Position numbers and translations under genes: made by a program
The notes under the pieces: generated by a model
Seen by the model: the letters and a program-made list of their open reading frames with translations, nothing else
Database searches by the model: none
Told to the model about the DNA's origin: nothing
Assembly: GCF_030690345.1 (NCBI RefSeq)
Contig: NZ_JAUYGV010000001.1
Coordinates: forward strand, 868,001-932,000
DNA from: Rheinheimera sp.
Lineage (GTDB): Bacteria > Pseudomonadota > Gammaproteobacteria > Enterobacterales > Alteromonadaceae
Length of the DNA stretch: 64,000 nucleotides
Direction of reading: 5' to 3'
In this document: one piece after another, positions 18,323-28,037 of the stretch
Numbering within the stretch: position 1 is the stretch's first letter
How the letters are laid out: each line of letters starts with the position of its first letter

Positions 18323-19198
18323 TTAAGCGGCGTCGTGCTCCGACACCGGAGCAGGCAGCTGCATAAACTTAGCGACTAATCGCGCAATTGTATCGCGCAT
18401 TTTGCGCCGGTCAACAATCATATCAATGGCGCCGTGTTCCAGTAAGAATTCACTGCGCTGGAAGCCTTCCGGTAACTTTTCCCGCACGGTTTGTTCAATA
18501 ACCCGCGGGCCGGCAAAACCGATTAAGGCTTTAGGCTCACCGATATTCACATCACCTAACATCGCCAAACTGGCTGATACCCCGCCCATGGTCGGGTCGG
18601 TCAGCACAGAAATATACGGCAGGCCGGCTTCGCTCATTTTCGCTAATGCCGCGCTGGTTTTGGCCATTTGCATCAGTGAAAACAGCGCTTCCTGCATCCG
18701 TGCGCCGCCGCTGGCAGAAAAACAGACAAAAGGCACTTTGTGCTTTAATGCGTGTTCAACGCCGGCAACAAATTTCGCCCCTACTACAGAGGCCATAGAG
18801 CCGCCCATAAACTCGAATTCAAACGACGCCGCCACTATTGGCATACCTTTTAAAGTACCGTGCATAACGACCATGGCATCTTTTTCATTGGTGGCTTTTT
18901 GCGCCGCCACAATGCGGTCTTTGTAGCGTTTACTGTCTTTAAATTTCAGTAAATCTTGCGGCTCCAGCTCTGCTGCCAATTCTTTAGTATTACCGGTATC
19001 AAGGAAGCCGGTTAACCTGGCACGCGCCGACACCCGCATATGATGATCACATTTGGGGCATACGCCTAAATTACGGTCTAAATCAGCTTTATATAACACA
19101 GCATCGCATGACGTGCATTTGGTCCAGACACCTTCCGGGATATTTCGACGCGCGGAAGAAGAGGATGTTCTGGGCAGGATCTTTTCTAACCAACTCAT
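18323..19198 (-). CDS. accD: Acetyl-CoA carboxylase carboxyltransferase, beta subunit
   Basis: With AccA, transfers carboxyl from biotin to acetyl-CoA, giving malonyl-CoA for fatty-acid synthesis. The N-terminal zinc ribbon is intact (CTSC ... CPKC, residues ~28-50). The crotonase-like carboxyltransferase core shows [38 protein letters not shown] and [11 protein letters not shown]. The 291 aa length is normal. It is separated from truA upstream by a 152-bp gap that probably holds its own promoter. Confidence 0.97.
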   Translation of the reverse strand: MSWLEKILPRTSSSSARRNIPEGVWTKCTSCDAVLYKADLDRNLGVCPKCDHHMRVSARARLTGFLDTGNTKELAAELEPQDLLKFKDSKRYKDRIVAAQKATNEKDAMVVMHGTLKGMPIVAASFEFEFMGGSMASVVGAKFVAGVEHALKHKVPFVCFSASGGARMQEALFSLMQMAKTSAALAKMSEAGLPYISVLTDPTMGGVSASLAMLGDVNIGEPKALIGFAGPRVIEQTVREKLPEGFQRSEFLLEHGAIDMIVDRRKMRDTIARLVAKFMQLPAPVSEHDAA

Positions 19199-19275
19199 AA
19201 ATATGTCCTATAGCTAACGACTCTGCGACTACGCCAGGCCGTAAAAACGTTAAAAAACGCCGAAATTCAGTAAAC

Positions 19276-19308
19276 CGGCGCTATTAAAGCACAAAACCTA
19301 CAGCGCCG
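19276..19308 (-). repeat. Hairpin between truA and accD
   Basis: Inverted repeat CGGCGCT / AGCGCCG with a 21-base loop lies in the 152-bp gap between truA and accD. It has no T run, so it is not a standard terminator. It may be a weak attenuating or RNA-stabilising structure. Confidence 0.3.
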
Positions 19309-19350
19309 AATACAGAAAACTGGTCTTAGTAGTGCCGCCTGCTACCGTGC

Positions 19351-20136
19351 TTAGCCTGGCAGAAACAATGGCCCGGGCGCAACTTTGGGTATGCCGAAAC
19401 GCGCCGGATAGTCGACATCGACCAGATATAAACCACCGGGTTTAGCGGTAGCCGCCGCCAGATTACGATCTTTTGCTGCCAGTAATTCGCCGATCCACTG
19501 TGGCGGGCGGTTCTTCATGCCTACTTCCAATAAGCTGCCGGTAATATTGCGCACCATATGATGCAAAAACGCATTGGCTTTAATATCCAGTACAATAAAG
19601 TCACCGCGGCGTTCGATAGTCAGATGGTGCACATTACGAAATGGCGTATGCGACTGGCATTGCATGGCCCGAAATGAGCTGAAATCCTGCTCACCCAGCA
19701 GGTAAGGCGCAGCCTGCTGCATCAGGTCAATATCCAGCGTCTGGTGATAATGGCTTAAGCCGGCACGTAAAATAGCCGGGCGGTACTTATGGTTATAAAT
19801 AATGTAACGATAGCGCCTGGCGGTGGCACTGAAGCGGGCATGAAAATCGTCTGCAACCGGTTGCGCCCAGCGCACGGCAACCGTATCGGGTAAGCGGCTG
19901 TTAGTGCCCATAACCCAGGCTTTGCTGTCCCGCATGGCGCTGGTATCAAAATGTACTACCTGGCCGGTTGCATGTACGCCGGCATCCGTGCGGCCGGCAC
20001 AACTGAGCTCTATCGGTTGATTGGCCACCGAAGACAAAGCAATCTCCAGCTCTTGCTGTACGCTGTTTACTTCACGCTGACGCTGCCAACCGTAAAATTC
20101 CGACCCGTCGTATTCAATACCCAGTGCTATGCGCAT
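19351..20136 (-). CDS. truA: tRNA pseudouridine(38-40) synthase
   Basis: Converts U38-40 of the anticodon stem-loop to pseudouridine. The ATG at 20136 follows a GGGGG stretch and gives [20 protein letters not shown], the exact family N-terminus; an upstream in-frame start would add 13 basic residues. The catalytic Asp is residue 51 in [18 protein letters not shown]. Later motifs [11 protein letters not shown] and [20 protein letters not shown] are present. Length of 261 aa is normal. It follows fimV on the same strand. Confidence 0.96.
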   Translation of the reverse strand: MRIALGIEYDGSEFYGWQRQREVNSVQQELEIALSSVANQPIELSCAGRTDAGVHATGQVVHFDTSAMRDSKAWVMGTNSRLPDTVAVRWAQPVADDFHARFSATARRYRYIIYNHKYRPAILRAGLSHYHQTLDIDLMQQAAPYLLGEQDFSSFRAMQCQSHTPFRNVHHLTIERRGDFIVLDIKANAFLHHMVRNITGSLLEVGMKNRPPQWIGELLAAKDRNLAAATAKPGGLYLVDVDYPARFGIPKVAPGPLFLPG

Positions 20137-20201
20137 GCCACCCCCAGTTAATAAACGGCGGCGATTATACCGCAAGCGCTGTGTTTATGCAGTGTCCGGC
20201 G

Positions 20202-22763
20202 TTAATCTTCCTGTTTCAGTTTCTGCGCTTCGGCTTTAATGTTGTCCGGCACGTCTGATGCCAGTATTTCGTCCAGCAGCAAATCAGCACTTTCCCGATC
20301 ATCAATCTCAATATAGGCGCGGACCAAATCCAGCTTGGCGGCATAACCGTTATCTTCAGTGTCCACATCACGTTGCTCATGTTCACCGATAATAGCGGCA
20401 TAATCATTCAGGCCCACATCGACATTCAGCTTGTCAAAACGCTGGGTGTCCTGCTCCTGCTGTCCGGCATCGGCCAGCAGCTTATCTATTTCCACAAAAT
20501 CATCTTCAGCGAAATTAAAATCACTGCCGGAGTCTTGTTGCGCTGCAGTTAAATCGTCCACCAGCAGCGCAGCGTCGTCATCCTGCACTGCACCGGCATC
20601 ATCCGATTCTATAACATCCGCCATAGCTTCGAGCTCTGACATTAAAGAATCAAACTGTGCATCCGGCAACGGGTCCAGCTCTATCTCCGGTATCTCATCC
20701 TGTGCCGCTGTTGCAGTATCAGTAACAGCCTCATCGTCTGCCGGCAACAGCTCAAGATCGCTTAGCAGGTCATCGTCGGTCAGCTCCAGTTGCGGATATT
20801 CCGGCAAAATTTTGCTGGGATTTTCCACCGATAGCGCCGCCTCGCCCGGCCTGACAACAGAGTCATCCTCTGTCGCGGTTAAATCCAGCGCCGCCAGGGT
20901 GCTGTCTTCAATATCCGTGTCGGCGTTTGGCTCATCGTCCTGCAATAACATGTCCTGAGCCAACAGTTCATCTTGTTGCAGTTCGTTCTCCTGCAACTGC
21001 TCGACATCCTGTTGCCCAGCTACCTGATGCTCTGGCTCTGGCTCTGGCTCAGCCGGCGCAACTGCCGGCCGGCTGTCTTCCACCTGCTCTAATAATTCTG
21101 TCAGTTCAGCACTTAACAGCGCGGCATCATCATCGTCGCTATCAGTATCAACCGCCGTTTGTTCTGCATCGCCGGCGCCATCATTTACCAGGCTTTCGGC
21201 AAATTCATCCAACTCCGAGCTGTCAAAGCTGTAAGCTTGTGCCGGAGTGCTTTCTTCCACTGCCGCCATAGACTCAGCCAATTGCTGTTCCTGTTGGGTT
21301 GCAGCCGTTGCCGGCGCAAGCCGCTGCTCTGCTGCGACTTGCGCATCCTCGTCCGGCAGCACATCTTCAGCGTCAAAATCGATCTCTTCAATCAGCTCGT
21401 CGATATCCACTTCATCAAAAGCAGACATATCATCGTCATCAACGCTGTCTGTTACAACTTCCGCTTGTGCTTCATTTAGCCCGTCACCCGGCTCATCGCT
21501 TAAGTCCGCAATTAGAGTATCATCCGCCAGCTCAACTATGCTGTCATCATCATCCTCTGCGGCCAGCAAGGCGGATAAATCGGTGTCAGATAAAATATTA
21601 TCCGCATCAAAGTCGTCCTTTGTAGCTGTGATGTCAGCCAGATCCGGCTCTGACAAAATATCGTCAGCTAAGCTGTCATCCACCGCCGGCAACAAGCTGT
21701 CATCTTCAAACGACAAGCCATCATCAAACTGCAACATGTCGTCGTCAACGGCTGTGCTGTCATTAAATTCGTTGCCATCATTAAAGGCATCTTCAAGCAG
21801 CGCGTCGTCTATTTCAAACAGGCTCTCATCCAGGTCATTGCTTTCATCCAGCGGTGGCAACGGCGAATGATAGCCGGGATCCACCGCCTTTTCGGTAGTG
21901 GCGGCCTGAATAACATCTTCCGTACGACGGCCACGCTTTTTTACCCATAACAAAATACTGAATAAAATCAACAATGCCGGTATGCAAGCAGCCAATATCC
22001 ACGCCAACGGATTTTTAAACCATTGCTGCCAGTTACTGCTTTGTTGCTGTTGCAGTTTCAGCGCTTCCTCTTCCGCGCGGGCCTTAAGCAGTTCCGCCTG
22101 TTGCGTTAACAGCAACTCAATTTGTTGCTGTAACTCGCTGTCTTCACCCAGCTGCGCTTTAATCAGTTCCAACTCTTGCTGCACGCGACTCAGGCTGGTT
22201 TTCAACTGTAAATTCTCATCGGCGATGCTTTCAATCAGCTGCATAGAATCGGCAAACTGACTGCGTAAACCGTCTAAGTCATCGCGTTGCTGGCGGCCAA
22301 TACGTTCCAGCTCGGCCTGCCACTGTGGATCCGGCTTTGCCGCTGCCACTGTGGTATTTGCCCGGCGCGCAGCGGCAGCTTTTTGCCGCTCTGCCCAAAT
22401 AACATCGTCCTGCTCAGATTTCCGTCTGGCGATGGCAAGGTCAACCTGCTGTATTTCAGCTTCGGTGGGTAGTGTGAGTGTTGAACCCGGCCGTAGGCGG
22501 TTCAGGTTACCGTCAATAAAGGCGTCGGGATTTTTCAGATATACCGCATACATCACCTGATACAGGCTGATATTACCTTCCGGCTTGATGCGCTCCGATA
22601 CTTGCCATAGCGTATCAGACGGGCTTAGCGGCCCTATAGTTAAAGGCGGTGGCGGCGCATCACTACTGCGCGGGCCACGAATTTGGGTAGTGCCTTCCTG
22701 CGCCAATACCGGTGACGAAAAATTGACAAGCGCTGCAACAATGAAAACAAATAACAAAGGCAT
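20202..22763 (-). CDS. fimV: FimV/HubP-type polar-organising protein
   Basis: An inner-membrane polar hub linked to type IV pilus/twitching function and to chromosome or flagellar pole organisation. A signal peptide (MPLLFVFIVAALVNFSSPVLA) is followed by a periplasmic LysM-like segment (PSDTLWQVSERIKPEGNISLYQVMYAVY, ~45-100) and a coiled coil (~160-235, Gln/Glu/Leu-rich). One TM helix follows (WILAACIPALLILFSILLWV, ~255), then a ~500-residue very acidic cytoplasmic region (Asp/Glu/Ser/Ala). The C-terminal TPR-like FimV motif is KLDLVRAYIEIDDRESADLLLDEIL. The position between asd and truA is that of fimV/hubP in Shewanella, Vibrio and Pseudomonas. The acidic repeats vary quickly, so length (853 aa) is not diagnostic. 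Confidence 0.92.
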   Translation of the reverse strand: MPLLFVFIVAALVNFSSPVLAQEGTTQIRGPRSSDAPPPPLTIGPLSPSDTLWQVSERIKPEGNISLYQVMYAVYLKNPDAFIDGNLNRLRPGSTLTLPTEAEIQQVDLAIARRKSEQDDVIWAERQKAAAARRANTTVAAAKPDPQWQAELERIGRQQRDDLDGLRSQFADSMQLIESIADENLQLKTSLSRVQQELELIKAQLGEDSELQQQIELLLTQQAELLKARAEEEALKLQQQQSSNWQQWFKNPLAWILAACIPALLILFSILLWVKKRGRRTEDVIQAATTEKAVDPGYHSPLPPLDESNDLDESLFEIDDALLEDAFNDGNEFNDSTAVDDDMLQFDDGLSFEDDSLLPAVDDSLADDILSEPDLADITATKDDFDADNILSDTDLSALLAAEDDDDSIVELADDTLIADLSDEPGDGLNEAQAEVVTDSVDDDDMSAFDEVDIDELIEEIDFDAEDVLPDEDAQVAAEQRLAPATAATQQEQQLAESMAAVEESTPAQAYSFDSSELDEFAESLVNDGAGDAEQTAVDTDSDDDDAALLSAELTELLEQVEDSRPAVAPAEPEPEPEHQVAGQQDVEQLQENELQQDELLAQDMLLQDDEPNADTDIEDSTLAALDLTATEDDSVVRPGEAALSVENPSKILPEYPQLELTDDDLLSDLELLPADDEAVTDTATAAQDEIPEIELDPLPDAQFDSLMSELEAMADVIESDDAGAVQDDDAALLVDDLTAAQQDSGSDFNFAEDDFVEIDKLLADAGQQEQDTQRFDKLNVDVGLNDYAAIIGEHEQRDVDTEDNGYAAKLDLVRAYIEIDDRESADLLLDEILASDVPDNIKAEAQKLKQED

Positions 22764-22959
22764 TAATGGTCCCTACCCCAAGTCCGGCGTATTTAGATAA
22801 AGAAATCGGCAGCTTCTGCTAAAAGCTTTAGTTGTATTGCAAACAACGTTCCAACTATGACAGGCAAACCGTTAGTGAAAATATAAAGCACAGACGCAGT
22901 TCTGACCAGCACTTAAAAAAGCTGTTGATATATCGAAAGTTCATTGCAGAGGAAGCAAA

Positions 22960-22976
22960 GGCTTCGTAGTGAAGCC
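22960..22976 (-). terminator. Possible weak terminator after asd
   Basis: GGCTTC / GAAGCC form a 6-bp stem with a 5-base loop, 23 bases downstream of the asd stop on the minus strand. The following sequence is only moderately T-rich (TTTGCTT), so termination may be partial and fimV may be co-transcribed. Confidence 0.35.
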
Positions 22977-22999
22977 CTGCGATATTACAAACGGGTCAA

Positions 23000-24019
23000 T
23001 TACAGGTAGTCGCGGATCAAGTGCTCAGCAATTTGGATGCTGTTGGTGGCCGCGCCTTTGCGGATATTATCTGCCACTACCCACAGGTTAATGCCGTTTT
23101 CGTGCGATAAGTCCTGGCGGATCCGGCCAACAAACACCTCATCTTTACCGGCGGCACTGCACACCTGGGTAGGGAAATCGGCATTGTTTTCCAGCAACAC
23201 TACGCCTGGCGCGTCGGCCAGCAGCGCTTTTACCTGCTCTACGCTGATAGGCATCCGGGTTTCAATATGCACCGCTTCGGCATGGCCGAAAAACACCGGC
23301 ACCCGCACAGCAGTAGCGTTAACAGAAATGCTGTCGTCGCCGAAAATCTTCTGCGTCTCCCAGTGCATTTTCATTTCTTCTTTGGTGTAGCCGTTGTCCA
23401 TAAACACATCAATTTGCGGAATAACATTAAACGCAATCTGCCGGGCAAACCGGCCTTCTTTCTCTATCGGCCGGCCGTTCATCAGCTGTGCTGCTTCATG
23501 GGCCAGCGCTTCTACCGCATCCTGACCGGCACCGCTGACCGACTGATAGGTCGCGACATTAATCCGGCTGATCCCCACCGCATCATGAATAGGCTTTAAC
23601 GCCACCAGCATCTGAATGGTAGAGCAATTCGGGTTAGCAATAATATTGCGGTTGCGGTAGTCGGCAATGGCATGGGCATTTACTTCCGGCACCACCAGCG
23701 GAATATCCGGCTCGTAGCGATAATGCGAGGTATTGTCGATCACCACACAGCCGGCATCAGCGGCTTTAGGGGCATAAATGGCCGATACACTGCCACCGGC
23801 AGAGAACAGGCCAATTTGCGCTTGTGACCAATCGAAGGTTTCGGCGTCAATAACCTTAATTTTCTTGCCTTTAAATGTCACGGTACCGCCGGCAGAACGG
23901 CTGCTGGCCAAAGGAAACAGCTGCCCGACCGGGAAATCACGCTGTTCCAGAATTTCAATTAAATGTTGTCCTACCAAACCTGTTGCACCCAAAACGGCAA
24001 CATTATATTGCGAAGCCAT
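23000..24019 (-). CDS. asd: Aspartate-semialdehyde dehydrogenase
   Basis: NADPH-dependent reduction of aspartyl phosphate to aspartate semialdehyde, feeding Lys/DAP, Thr, Met and Ile. It has an N-terminal Rossmann motif (VAVLGATGLVGQHLIEIL), the active-site Cys132 in ANPNCSTIQM, and the substrate-binding SVSGAGQDAVEAL. The catalytic Cys separates it from the inactive paralogue Usg that occupies this position in E. coli. It sits 14 bp after pdxB and before fimV-truA; 339 aa is the expected size. Confidence 0.95.
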   Translation of the reverse strand: MASQYNVAVLGATGLVGQHLIEILEQRDFPVGQLFPLASSRSAGGTVTFKGKKIKVIDAETFDWSQAQIGLFSAGGSVSAIYAPKAADAGCVVIDNTSHYRYEPDIPLVVPEVNAHAIADYRNRNIIANPNCSTIQMLVALKPIHDAVGISRINVATYQSVSGAGQDAVEALAHEAAQLMNGRPIEKEGRFARQIAFNVIPQIDVFMDNGYTKEEMKMHWETQKIFGDDSISVNATAVRVPVFFGHAEAVHIETRMPISVEQVKALLADAPGVVLLENNADFPTQVCSAAGKDEVFVGRIRQDLSHENGINLWVVADNIRKGAATNSIQIAEHLIRDYL

Positions 24020-24033
24020 GACAGTTCCTCTTG

Positions 24034-25155
24034 TTATTGTGCGAGGCTAAAACCTAATTGCGGCAAAAAGTCCGGAATGACCTTGCCACACAGTTGTAAC
24101 GAGCTGAATTCGCGCCGCGGCGGGTATGACTTGCGAAGCCAGTCAAAGCCCTTGCTGTGCAAATAATGCCGCAGTATGGCATCGTCACGCCGCACATCAT
24201 ATAACAGTCTTGCTAAGTTTTGGACATCCGGAAGCCCAAAATTTGCACTAATTTGCAGTTTTTCCATCGCTGGTACCGGTAATAACTGCTGTAGCTGTTG
24301 TTGTAGTGGCTGTTGCAGTAAGGCGGCGCAGCGCTGATACAGCATTTCGGTACCGCGGGCTTTGCCTTCGATACTATGGCCAGCAATGTGTGCGGTAGCA
24401 ATATCAACATAAGGCAGCAGTGCAGTAAGAATGTCGGGCTCATTTTCCCATACATCCAACACCACGGCACGGCGCTGAGCGGCGGTGCTCAGGTCCTGCA
24501 GCAAGGCCTGGTTATCTATCACCGCGCCACGCGAGGCATTAATCAGCGCACAATCCGGCTTTAACAGCGCTAAGTTCTGCGCATTCAGTAAGTGTTTGGT
24601 AGCGTCGCTGCCGCTGCTAATCAGCGGGGTATGAAAGCTGATAATATCGGCTTGTTGGCAAAGCGCGGTAAAATCGGTATGGCTAAAACCGGCTTCGTGA
24701 CGTGCGCGCACCGGATCACACAGCAACACACGAATATTCAGCGCCTGCAGCGCCCTGGCCAACCGGCTGCCGATGTTACCAACGCCGACTATACCTACGG
24801 TTTTCTGCGCTAACTGCCACTGATATTTATCCGCTAAGCACCACAAACTGCTTAGCACATACTCCACCACCGACTGCGCATTGCAACCGGGCGCACTGGA
24901 AAAGGCGACATTGCGCGCAGCCAGATAACTCTGGTCAATATGGTCCATGCCAATAGTGGCGGTACCGACAAACCGCAGCCTGGTGTTGTTTTGCAACAGC
25001 TGCGCATTCACATTAGTCACCGAGCGCACTAATAAAATGTCAGCATTCTGCAATTGCGCCGCGCTGACATTGCGGCCGTCGAACAGCGTAACCTCACCAA
25101 ATTGACTAAAGAATTGTTGCACCAACGGCATGTTTTCATCGGCAAAAATGCGCAT
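24034..25155 (-). CDS. pdxB: Erythronate-4-phosphate dehydrogenase
   Basis: Second step of the DXP-independent branch of pyridoxal phosphate synthesis (4-phosphoerythronate to 2-oxo-3-hydroxy-4-phosphobutanoate). A D-2-hydroxyacid dehydrogenase fold: N-terminal MRIFADENMPLVQQFF, NAD-binding GIVGVGNIGSRLARAL, catalytic region FHTPLISSG, WENEPD and HIAGHSIEGKARGTEM with the catalytic His. The PdxB-specific C-terminal dimerisation domain is present. Length of 373 aa fits. It leads the pdxB-asd-fimV-truA series. Confidence 0.95.
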   Translation of the reverse strand: MRIFADENMPLVQQFFSQFGEVTLFDGRNVSAAQLQNADILLVRSVTNVNAQLLQNNTRLRFVGTATIGMDHIDQSYLAARNVAFSSAPGCNAQSVVEYVLSSLWCLADKYQWQLAQKTVGIVGVGNIGSRLARALQALNIRVLLCDPVRARHEAGFSHTDFTALCQQADIISFHTPLISSGSDATKHLLNAQNLALLKPDCALINASRGAVIDNQALLQDLSTAAQRRAVVLDVWENEPDILTALLPYVDIATAHIAGHSIEGKARGTEMLYQRCAALLQQPLQQQLQQLLPVPAMEKLQISANFGLPDVQNLARLLYDVRRDDAILRHYLHSKGFDWLRKSYPPRREFSSLQLCGKVIPDFLPQLGFSLAQ

Positions 25156-25206
25156 TACCCGGTCCTGCTAACGCCTGAAAAGATGGCCGGCAGTGTAACA
25201 AATAGC

Positions 25207-25240
25207 ACAAAGCCAGCCTATTGAATTTGGCTGGCTTTGT
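25207..25240 (-). terminator. Hairpin terminator downstream of the DUF4198 gene
   Basis: A perfect 12-bp stem ACAAAGCCAGCC / GGCTGGCTTTGT with a 10-base loop lies 20 bases after the DUF4198 stop codon and before pdxB. The T tract is interrupted (GCTATTTGTT), so efficiency is uncertain. Confidence 0.6.
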
Positions 25241-25260
25241 TAGTTTGACGCCGTTTTGCG

Positions 25261-26061
25261 TTAAGGCAGCGCTACTTCAAAGGTATAAGTGACGGACTCG
25301 CGTACCTTGTCGGCCAGCGTTGATGCCGTCTCTGCAGCATAGGAGGCTTCCACTAAATAACGCCCTGCGGTTTGTGGCGTAAAACTAAAACGGCCATCAG
25401 CGCCGGTTTCAAACTCAACCCGGCCGGCATCGTTGCGGTACAGCTCGCCCTCATACGACAACACACCTTTTACGCCGGCGCGGGGTTTACCATCCAGGTT
25501 AAACACTAACTCCAGGCTTTCTTCGGCTACCACATCGGCCGGATGCAGATTGCTGCTGATCTCAAGCCCGGCCCCCTGCAGTTTTACTACCGTATCGGTT
25601 GGGCTGTTTACCGTAATATAAGCAAAGTTGCGGCTGCGCATCTGTGTGGTTTCTACCTTGGTGGCGCCTGCAGGCAGTTGCGCCGTGCGCTCCTGCTTAT
25701 TGGCCATCAGCCGTTTACGCTCACCGTTTAGCTCATAACTGGTAAAAAAGCGCAGCGGGTTAGCCATTTCCAGCTTGTAAGTACCATCACCGGCCAGTTG
25801 TACATCTGCCATCGATTTACGCTTGCCCTGATACACTGAAGTCACATCCTGCACTTTACCATCCGGCAAATACAGTTTCAGGCTGGTTAAACCAATGCCT
25901 TTATCCGGTACAAAGGTCATATTGGCGGCAGAGGCATCCACGCTTACCCAGCTGTCATGCTTCGACAATACGTAATGGCTTGGCACCAGCCATAAGGTGT
26001 GAGCACTGATACTGCTGCTAACCAATAAGGTAGATAGTAAAACTGCGGCTGTTTTTATCAT
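25261..26061 (-). CDS. DUF4198 secreted protein
   Basis: A 266 aa secreted protein with signal peptide MIKTAAVLLSTLLVSSSISA followed by HTLWLVPSHYVL, the start typical of DUF4198 (NikM-like, often linked to metal uptake). The N-terminal part is beta-rich. The C-terminal part resembles a carboxypeptidase-regulatory-like beta-sandwich (VEFETGADGRFSFTPQTAGRYLVEASY). It is the last gene of a three-gene leftward set (PepSY, DUF2271, DUF4198) whose first gene has a candidate Fur box upstream, so a role in iron or other metal acquisition is inferred. The exact function is unknown. Confidence 0.82.
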   Translation of the reverse strand: MIKTAAVLLSTLLVSSSISAHTLWLVPSHYVLSKHDSWVSVDASAANMTFVPDKGIGLTSLKLYLPDGKVQDVTSVYQGKRKSMADVQLAGDGTYKLEMANPLRFFTSYELNGERKRLMANKQERTAQLPAGATKVETTQMRSRNFAYITVNSPTDTVVKLQGAGLEISSNLHPADVVAEESLELVFNLDGKPRAGVKGVLSYEGELYRNDAGRVEFETGADGRFSFTPQTAGRYLVEASYAAETASTLADKVRESVTYTFEVALP

Positions 26062-26104
26062 AGTGAAGCGTCCTTTTTAAACTCTGAATGCGGTGTAACC
26101 GCGC

Positions 26105-26602
26105 TTAACGAATAGTGGCTTTAACAGCACCTAATTCACCCTCTGCCGCTATGTCAATAACGGCGCCTTGTGCTGGCAGGTTAAATTCATGCTTGACCAG
26201 ACTGCGCCCGCCTTGCTCACGTGCAGCCTCAACAAAAAGTGTGTAGCGGCCTGCACTTAGCGCTGCGCCGCTGTCATCCTTAGCGTCCCATTGCAGCGTA
26301 TAGCTGCCGGGCTTTTGCGTGGCACCGCTGACTGCATCAACCAGGGCGGTATTACTGCGGCCGATTTTGCGCCAAAAGCGGCGTAAATCTTTTAACCAGT
26401 CCGGTTTTTCTACCCACAGCGCAATCAGCTTTACCGGTTGTTGTTGTGCATTTTCCACCCATACCGCCACATAAGGCCGGTGATACTGGCTGGTTTCTAT
26501 GGCCGGCAATTCCAGTTTAATGTTACTTTGTGCTGCGGTTGCCGCACTGTGCCAGCACACTGCAGTGGCACAAACGACTAACAACGCCCAGGTTAACTTC
26601 AT
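26105..26602 (-). CDS. DUF2271 secreted protein
   Basis: A 165 aa protein with an N-terminal signal peptide (MKLTWALLVVCATAVCWHSAATAA). The mature domain is a DUF2271 beta-sandwich (YHRPYVAVWVENAQQQPV, LWVEKPDWLKDLRRFWRKIGR, SGATQKPGSYTLQWDAKDDSG). These proteins are usually encoded next to PepSY-type membrane proteins in iron-related loci. It is preceded by the PepSY gene (33 bp gap) and followed by DUF4198. Function is unproven. Confidence 0.8.
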   Translation of the reverse strand: MKLTWALLVVCATAVCWHSAATAAQSNIKLELPAIETSQYHRPYVAVWVENAQQQPVKLIALWVEKPDWLKDLRRFWRKIGRSNTALVDAVSGATQKPGSYTLQWDAKDDSGAALSAGRYTLFVEAAREQGGRSLVKHEFNLPAQGAVIDIAAEGELGAVKATIR

Positions 26603-26635
26603 AGTGGTTCCTCTGTTAACGCGCCGTCACCGGCG

Positions 26636-27265
26636 CTAATGCAACGACAAAATATAAGCAAACAAGCTGATAAAAATACCCAACATGGCCAGACTATTGC
26701 CCATGCTGCGCCTTGATGGCTGCTTTAAAATCAACCAAAACCCGGTCAGGGCAAAAATAATGCAGGCTACCGCCGTTACATCAATCAGCACTATCCAGCT
26801 GGTGCCGGCATTACGGCCTTTATGCAAATCATTCAGCAGTGCCAGGTAACCGTTAAATTCCAGCTCCAGCTCTGCGGTGTTGGCGGAGAAATCGACAATG
26901 GCGGTGGCATAACCGGCCGGGCGCTTAAAATCCAGCTCCAGCACCATGTCATCCGGTTCAAACATATAGCTGAACACTGACGCCTTAACCTGATGTTCAG
27001 TGCTTAGCCAGTCACGAAACTGCGCAGCGATTTGTGCCTGCTGTGGTTCAGATTCGGGCAAACTGCTGTAGCGCAGTGGCTCGGGTAAACTCAGTACCTG
27101 CTGCGAGCTAAGCTGTCCGGCTTTGCTGTAAAGCAGGTCCGGATGATTCAATGTAATGCCGGTAATGGCAAAAAACAGCAACAATACCAGCACCAACATC
27201 GAGCTGTAGCTGTGGATCACACGCATTAATTTATTTAGCGCAGGCCCGCGCCGAAACTCAGTCAT
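26636..27265 (-). CDS. PepSY-associated TM-helix protein
   Basis: A 209 aa inner-membrane protein with one N-terminal TM (SSMLVLVLLLFFAITGITL, preceded by LMRVIHSYSSM), a periplasmic PepSY-like section (~50-140) and two C-terminal TM helices (WIVLIDVTAVACIIFALTGFWLIL; NSLAMLGIFISLFAYILSL). The FAITGITLNHPDLL motif is typical of the PepSY-TM family, often near siderophore/haem uptake genes or ferric reductases. The ATG at 27265 is used; a GTG two codons upstream is possible. It is the first gene of the set, about 40 bases downstream of a good Fur-box match. No TonB receptor gene is adjacent in this window. Confidence 0.8.
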   Translation of the reverse strand: MTEFRRGPALNKLMRVIHSYSSMLVLVLLLFFAITGITLNHPDLLYSKAGQLSSQQVLSLPEPLRYSSLPESEPQQAQIAAQFRDWLSTEHQVKASVFSYMFEPDDMVLELDFKRPAGYATAIVDFSANTAELELEFNGYLALLNDLHKGRNAGTSWIVLIDVTAVACIIFALTGFWLILKQPSRRSMGNSLAMLGIFISLFAYILSLH

Positions 27266-27303
27266 TACCACTCAACCCACAAAAAACCTGACCGGCATAA
27301 TAC

Positions 27304-27321
27304 TGATAACAATTCGCATTT
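27304..27321 (-). promoter_or_regulatory. Candidate Fur box
   Basis: TGATAACAATTCGCATTT closely follows the common gammaproteobacterial Fur-box form (TGATAATnATTnTCATTT-like). It is about 40 bases upstream of the PepSY gene start, where a promoter would be. The call is by eye only. Confidence 0.55.
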
Positions 27322-27346
27322 GCAACTAAACCTGCTATTCAGCCAT

Positions 27347-27371
27347 AAAAAAAGGCGCCATCAGGCGCCTT
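27347..27371 (-). terminator. Rho-independent terminator of folE
   Basis: The stem AAGGCGCC / GGCGCCTT has a 4-base loop. On the minus strand it is followed by a run of T (seven A on the plus strand). It lies 22 bases after the folE stop. Confidence 0.9.
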
Positions 27372-27392
27372 ATTCAGCGTACAGCTAAAGCA

Positions 27393-28037
27393 TTAATAAC
27401 GGGCAAGAAACTCGGCGCGGGTACGGCCATCGTTTTTAAAGATGCCACCCAAAGCCGTGGTTTGGGTTTTGGAGTTTACGTCCATTACACCACGCGATTT
27501 TACGCAGTAGTGCACCGCTTCCATCGTCACCGCAACATTGTCGGTTTGCAGCAAGGTTTGCATGGCAACCAGTACCTGTTGTGTTAAACGTTCCTGTACC
27601 TGCGGCCGCTGAGCAAAAAAGCGCACTATGCGGTTAATTTTAGATAAACCTATAATGCGTTTTTCCGGGATATAAGCCACAGTGGCGTAGCCATCAATAG
27701 TGACAAAGTGGTGCTCACAAGTGCTGGTAAAGCTTATATCTTTTACTTTTACCATTTCCTGCACCTGCATTTTATTGTCAATCAGTGCAATTTTGGGGAA
27801 ATTGGTATAGTTCAGACCGCCGAAAATCTCGTCGACATACATTTTTGCAATGCGGTGCGGCGTTTCACTTAAACTGTCATCGCTCAAGTCCAGCCCCAAA
27901 GTGCTGACCACTTCACTCATCAGGCTGCTTATCTTGTTGTACTTCTGGTCGCGCGACAAACCGTTGTCCAGCATAGGCGTTTCCAACCCACGCGCTTCCA
28001 ACGCACTGCGTACCAATATTGCTTCTTCTGATAACAT
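27393..28037 (-). CDS. folE: GTP cyclohydrolase I
   Basis: Converts GTP to 7,8-dihydroneopterin triphosphate, the first step of folate synthesis. The ATG at 28037 ([20 protein letters not shown]) has GGAAT upstream and matches the family N-terminus; a TTG four codons earlier is unlikely. Key motifs: [18 protein letters not shown], zinc and active-site residues in [34 protein letters not shown] and HYCVKSRGV. Length of 214 aa is close to E. coli FolE. It is monocistronic with its own terminator. Confidence 0.96.
   Translation of the reverse strand: MLSEEAILVRSALEARGLETPMLDNGLSRDQKYNKISSLMSEVVSTLGLDLSDDSLSETPHRIAKMYVDEIFGGLNYTNFPKIALIDNKMQVQEMVKVKDISFTSTCEHHFVTIDGYATVAYIPEKRIIGLSKINRIVRFFAQRPQVQERLTQQVLVAMQTLLQTDNVAVTMEAVHYCVKSRGVMDVNSKTQTTALGGIFKNDGRTRAEFLARY

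Noticed and set aside
21247..21870. Long Ser-rich plus-strand open frame
   Set aside because: It is the antisense of the Asp/Glu-rich part of fimV; GAT/GAA-rich codons give TCA/TTC-rich complements. No ribosome-binding site or family match.
21000..21900. Tandem DNA repeats in fimV
   Set aside because: The stretch is low-complexity coding sequence for acidic residues; no unit repeats with constant period.
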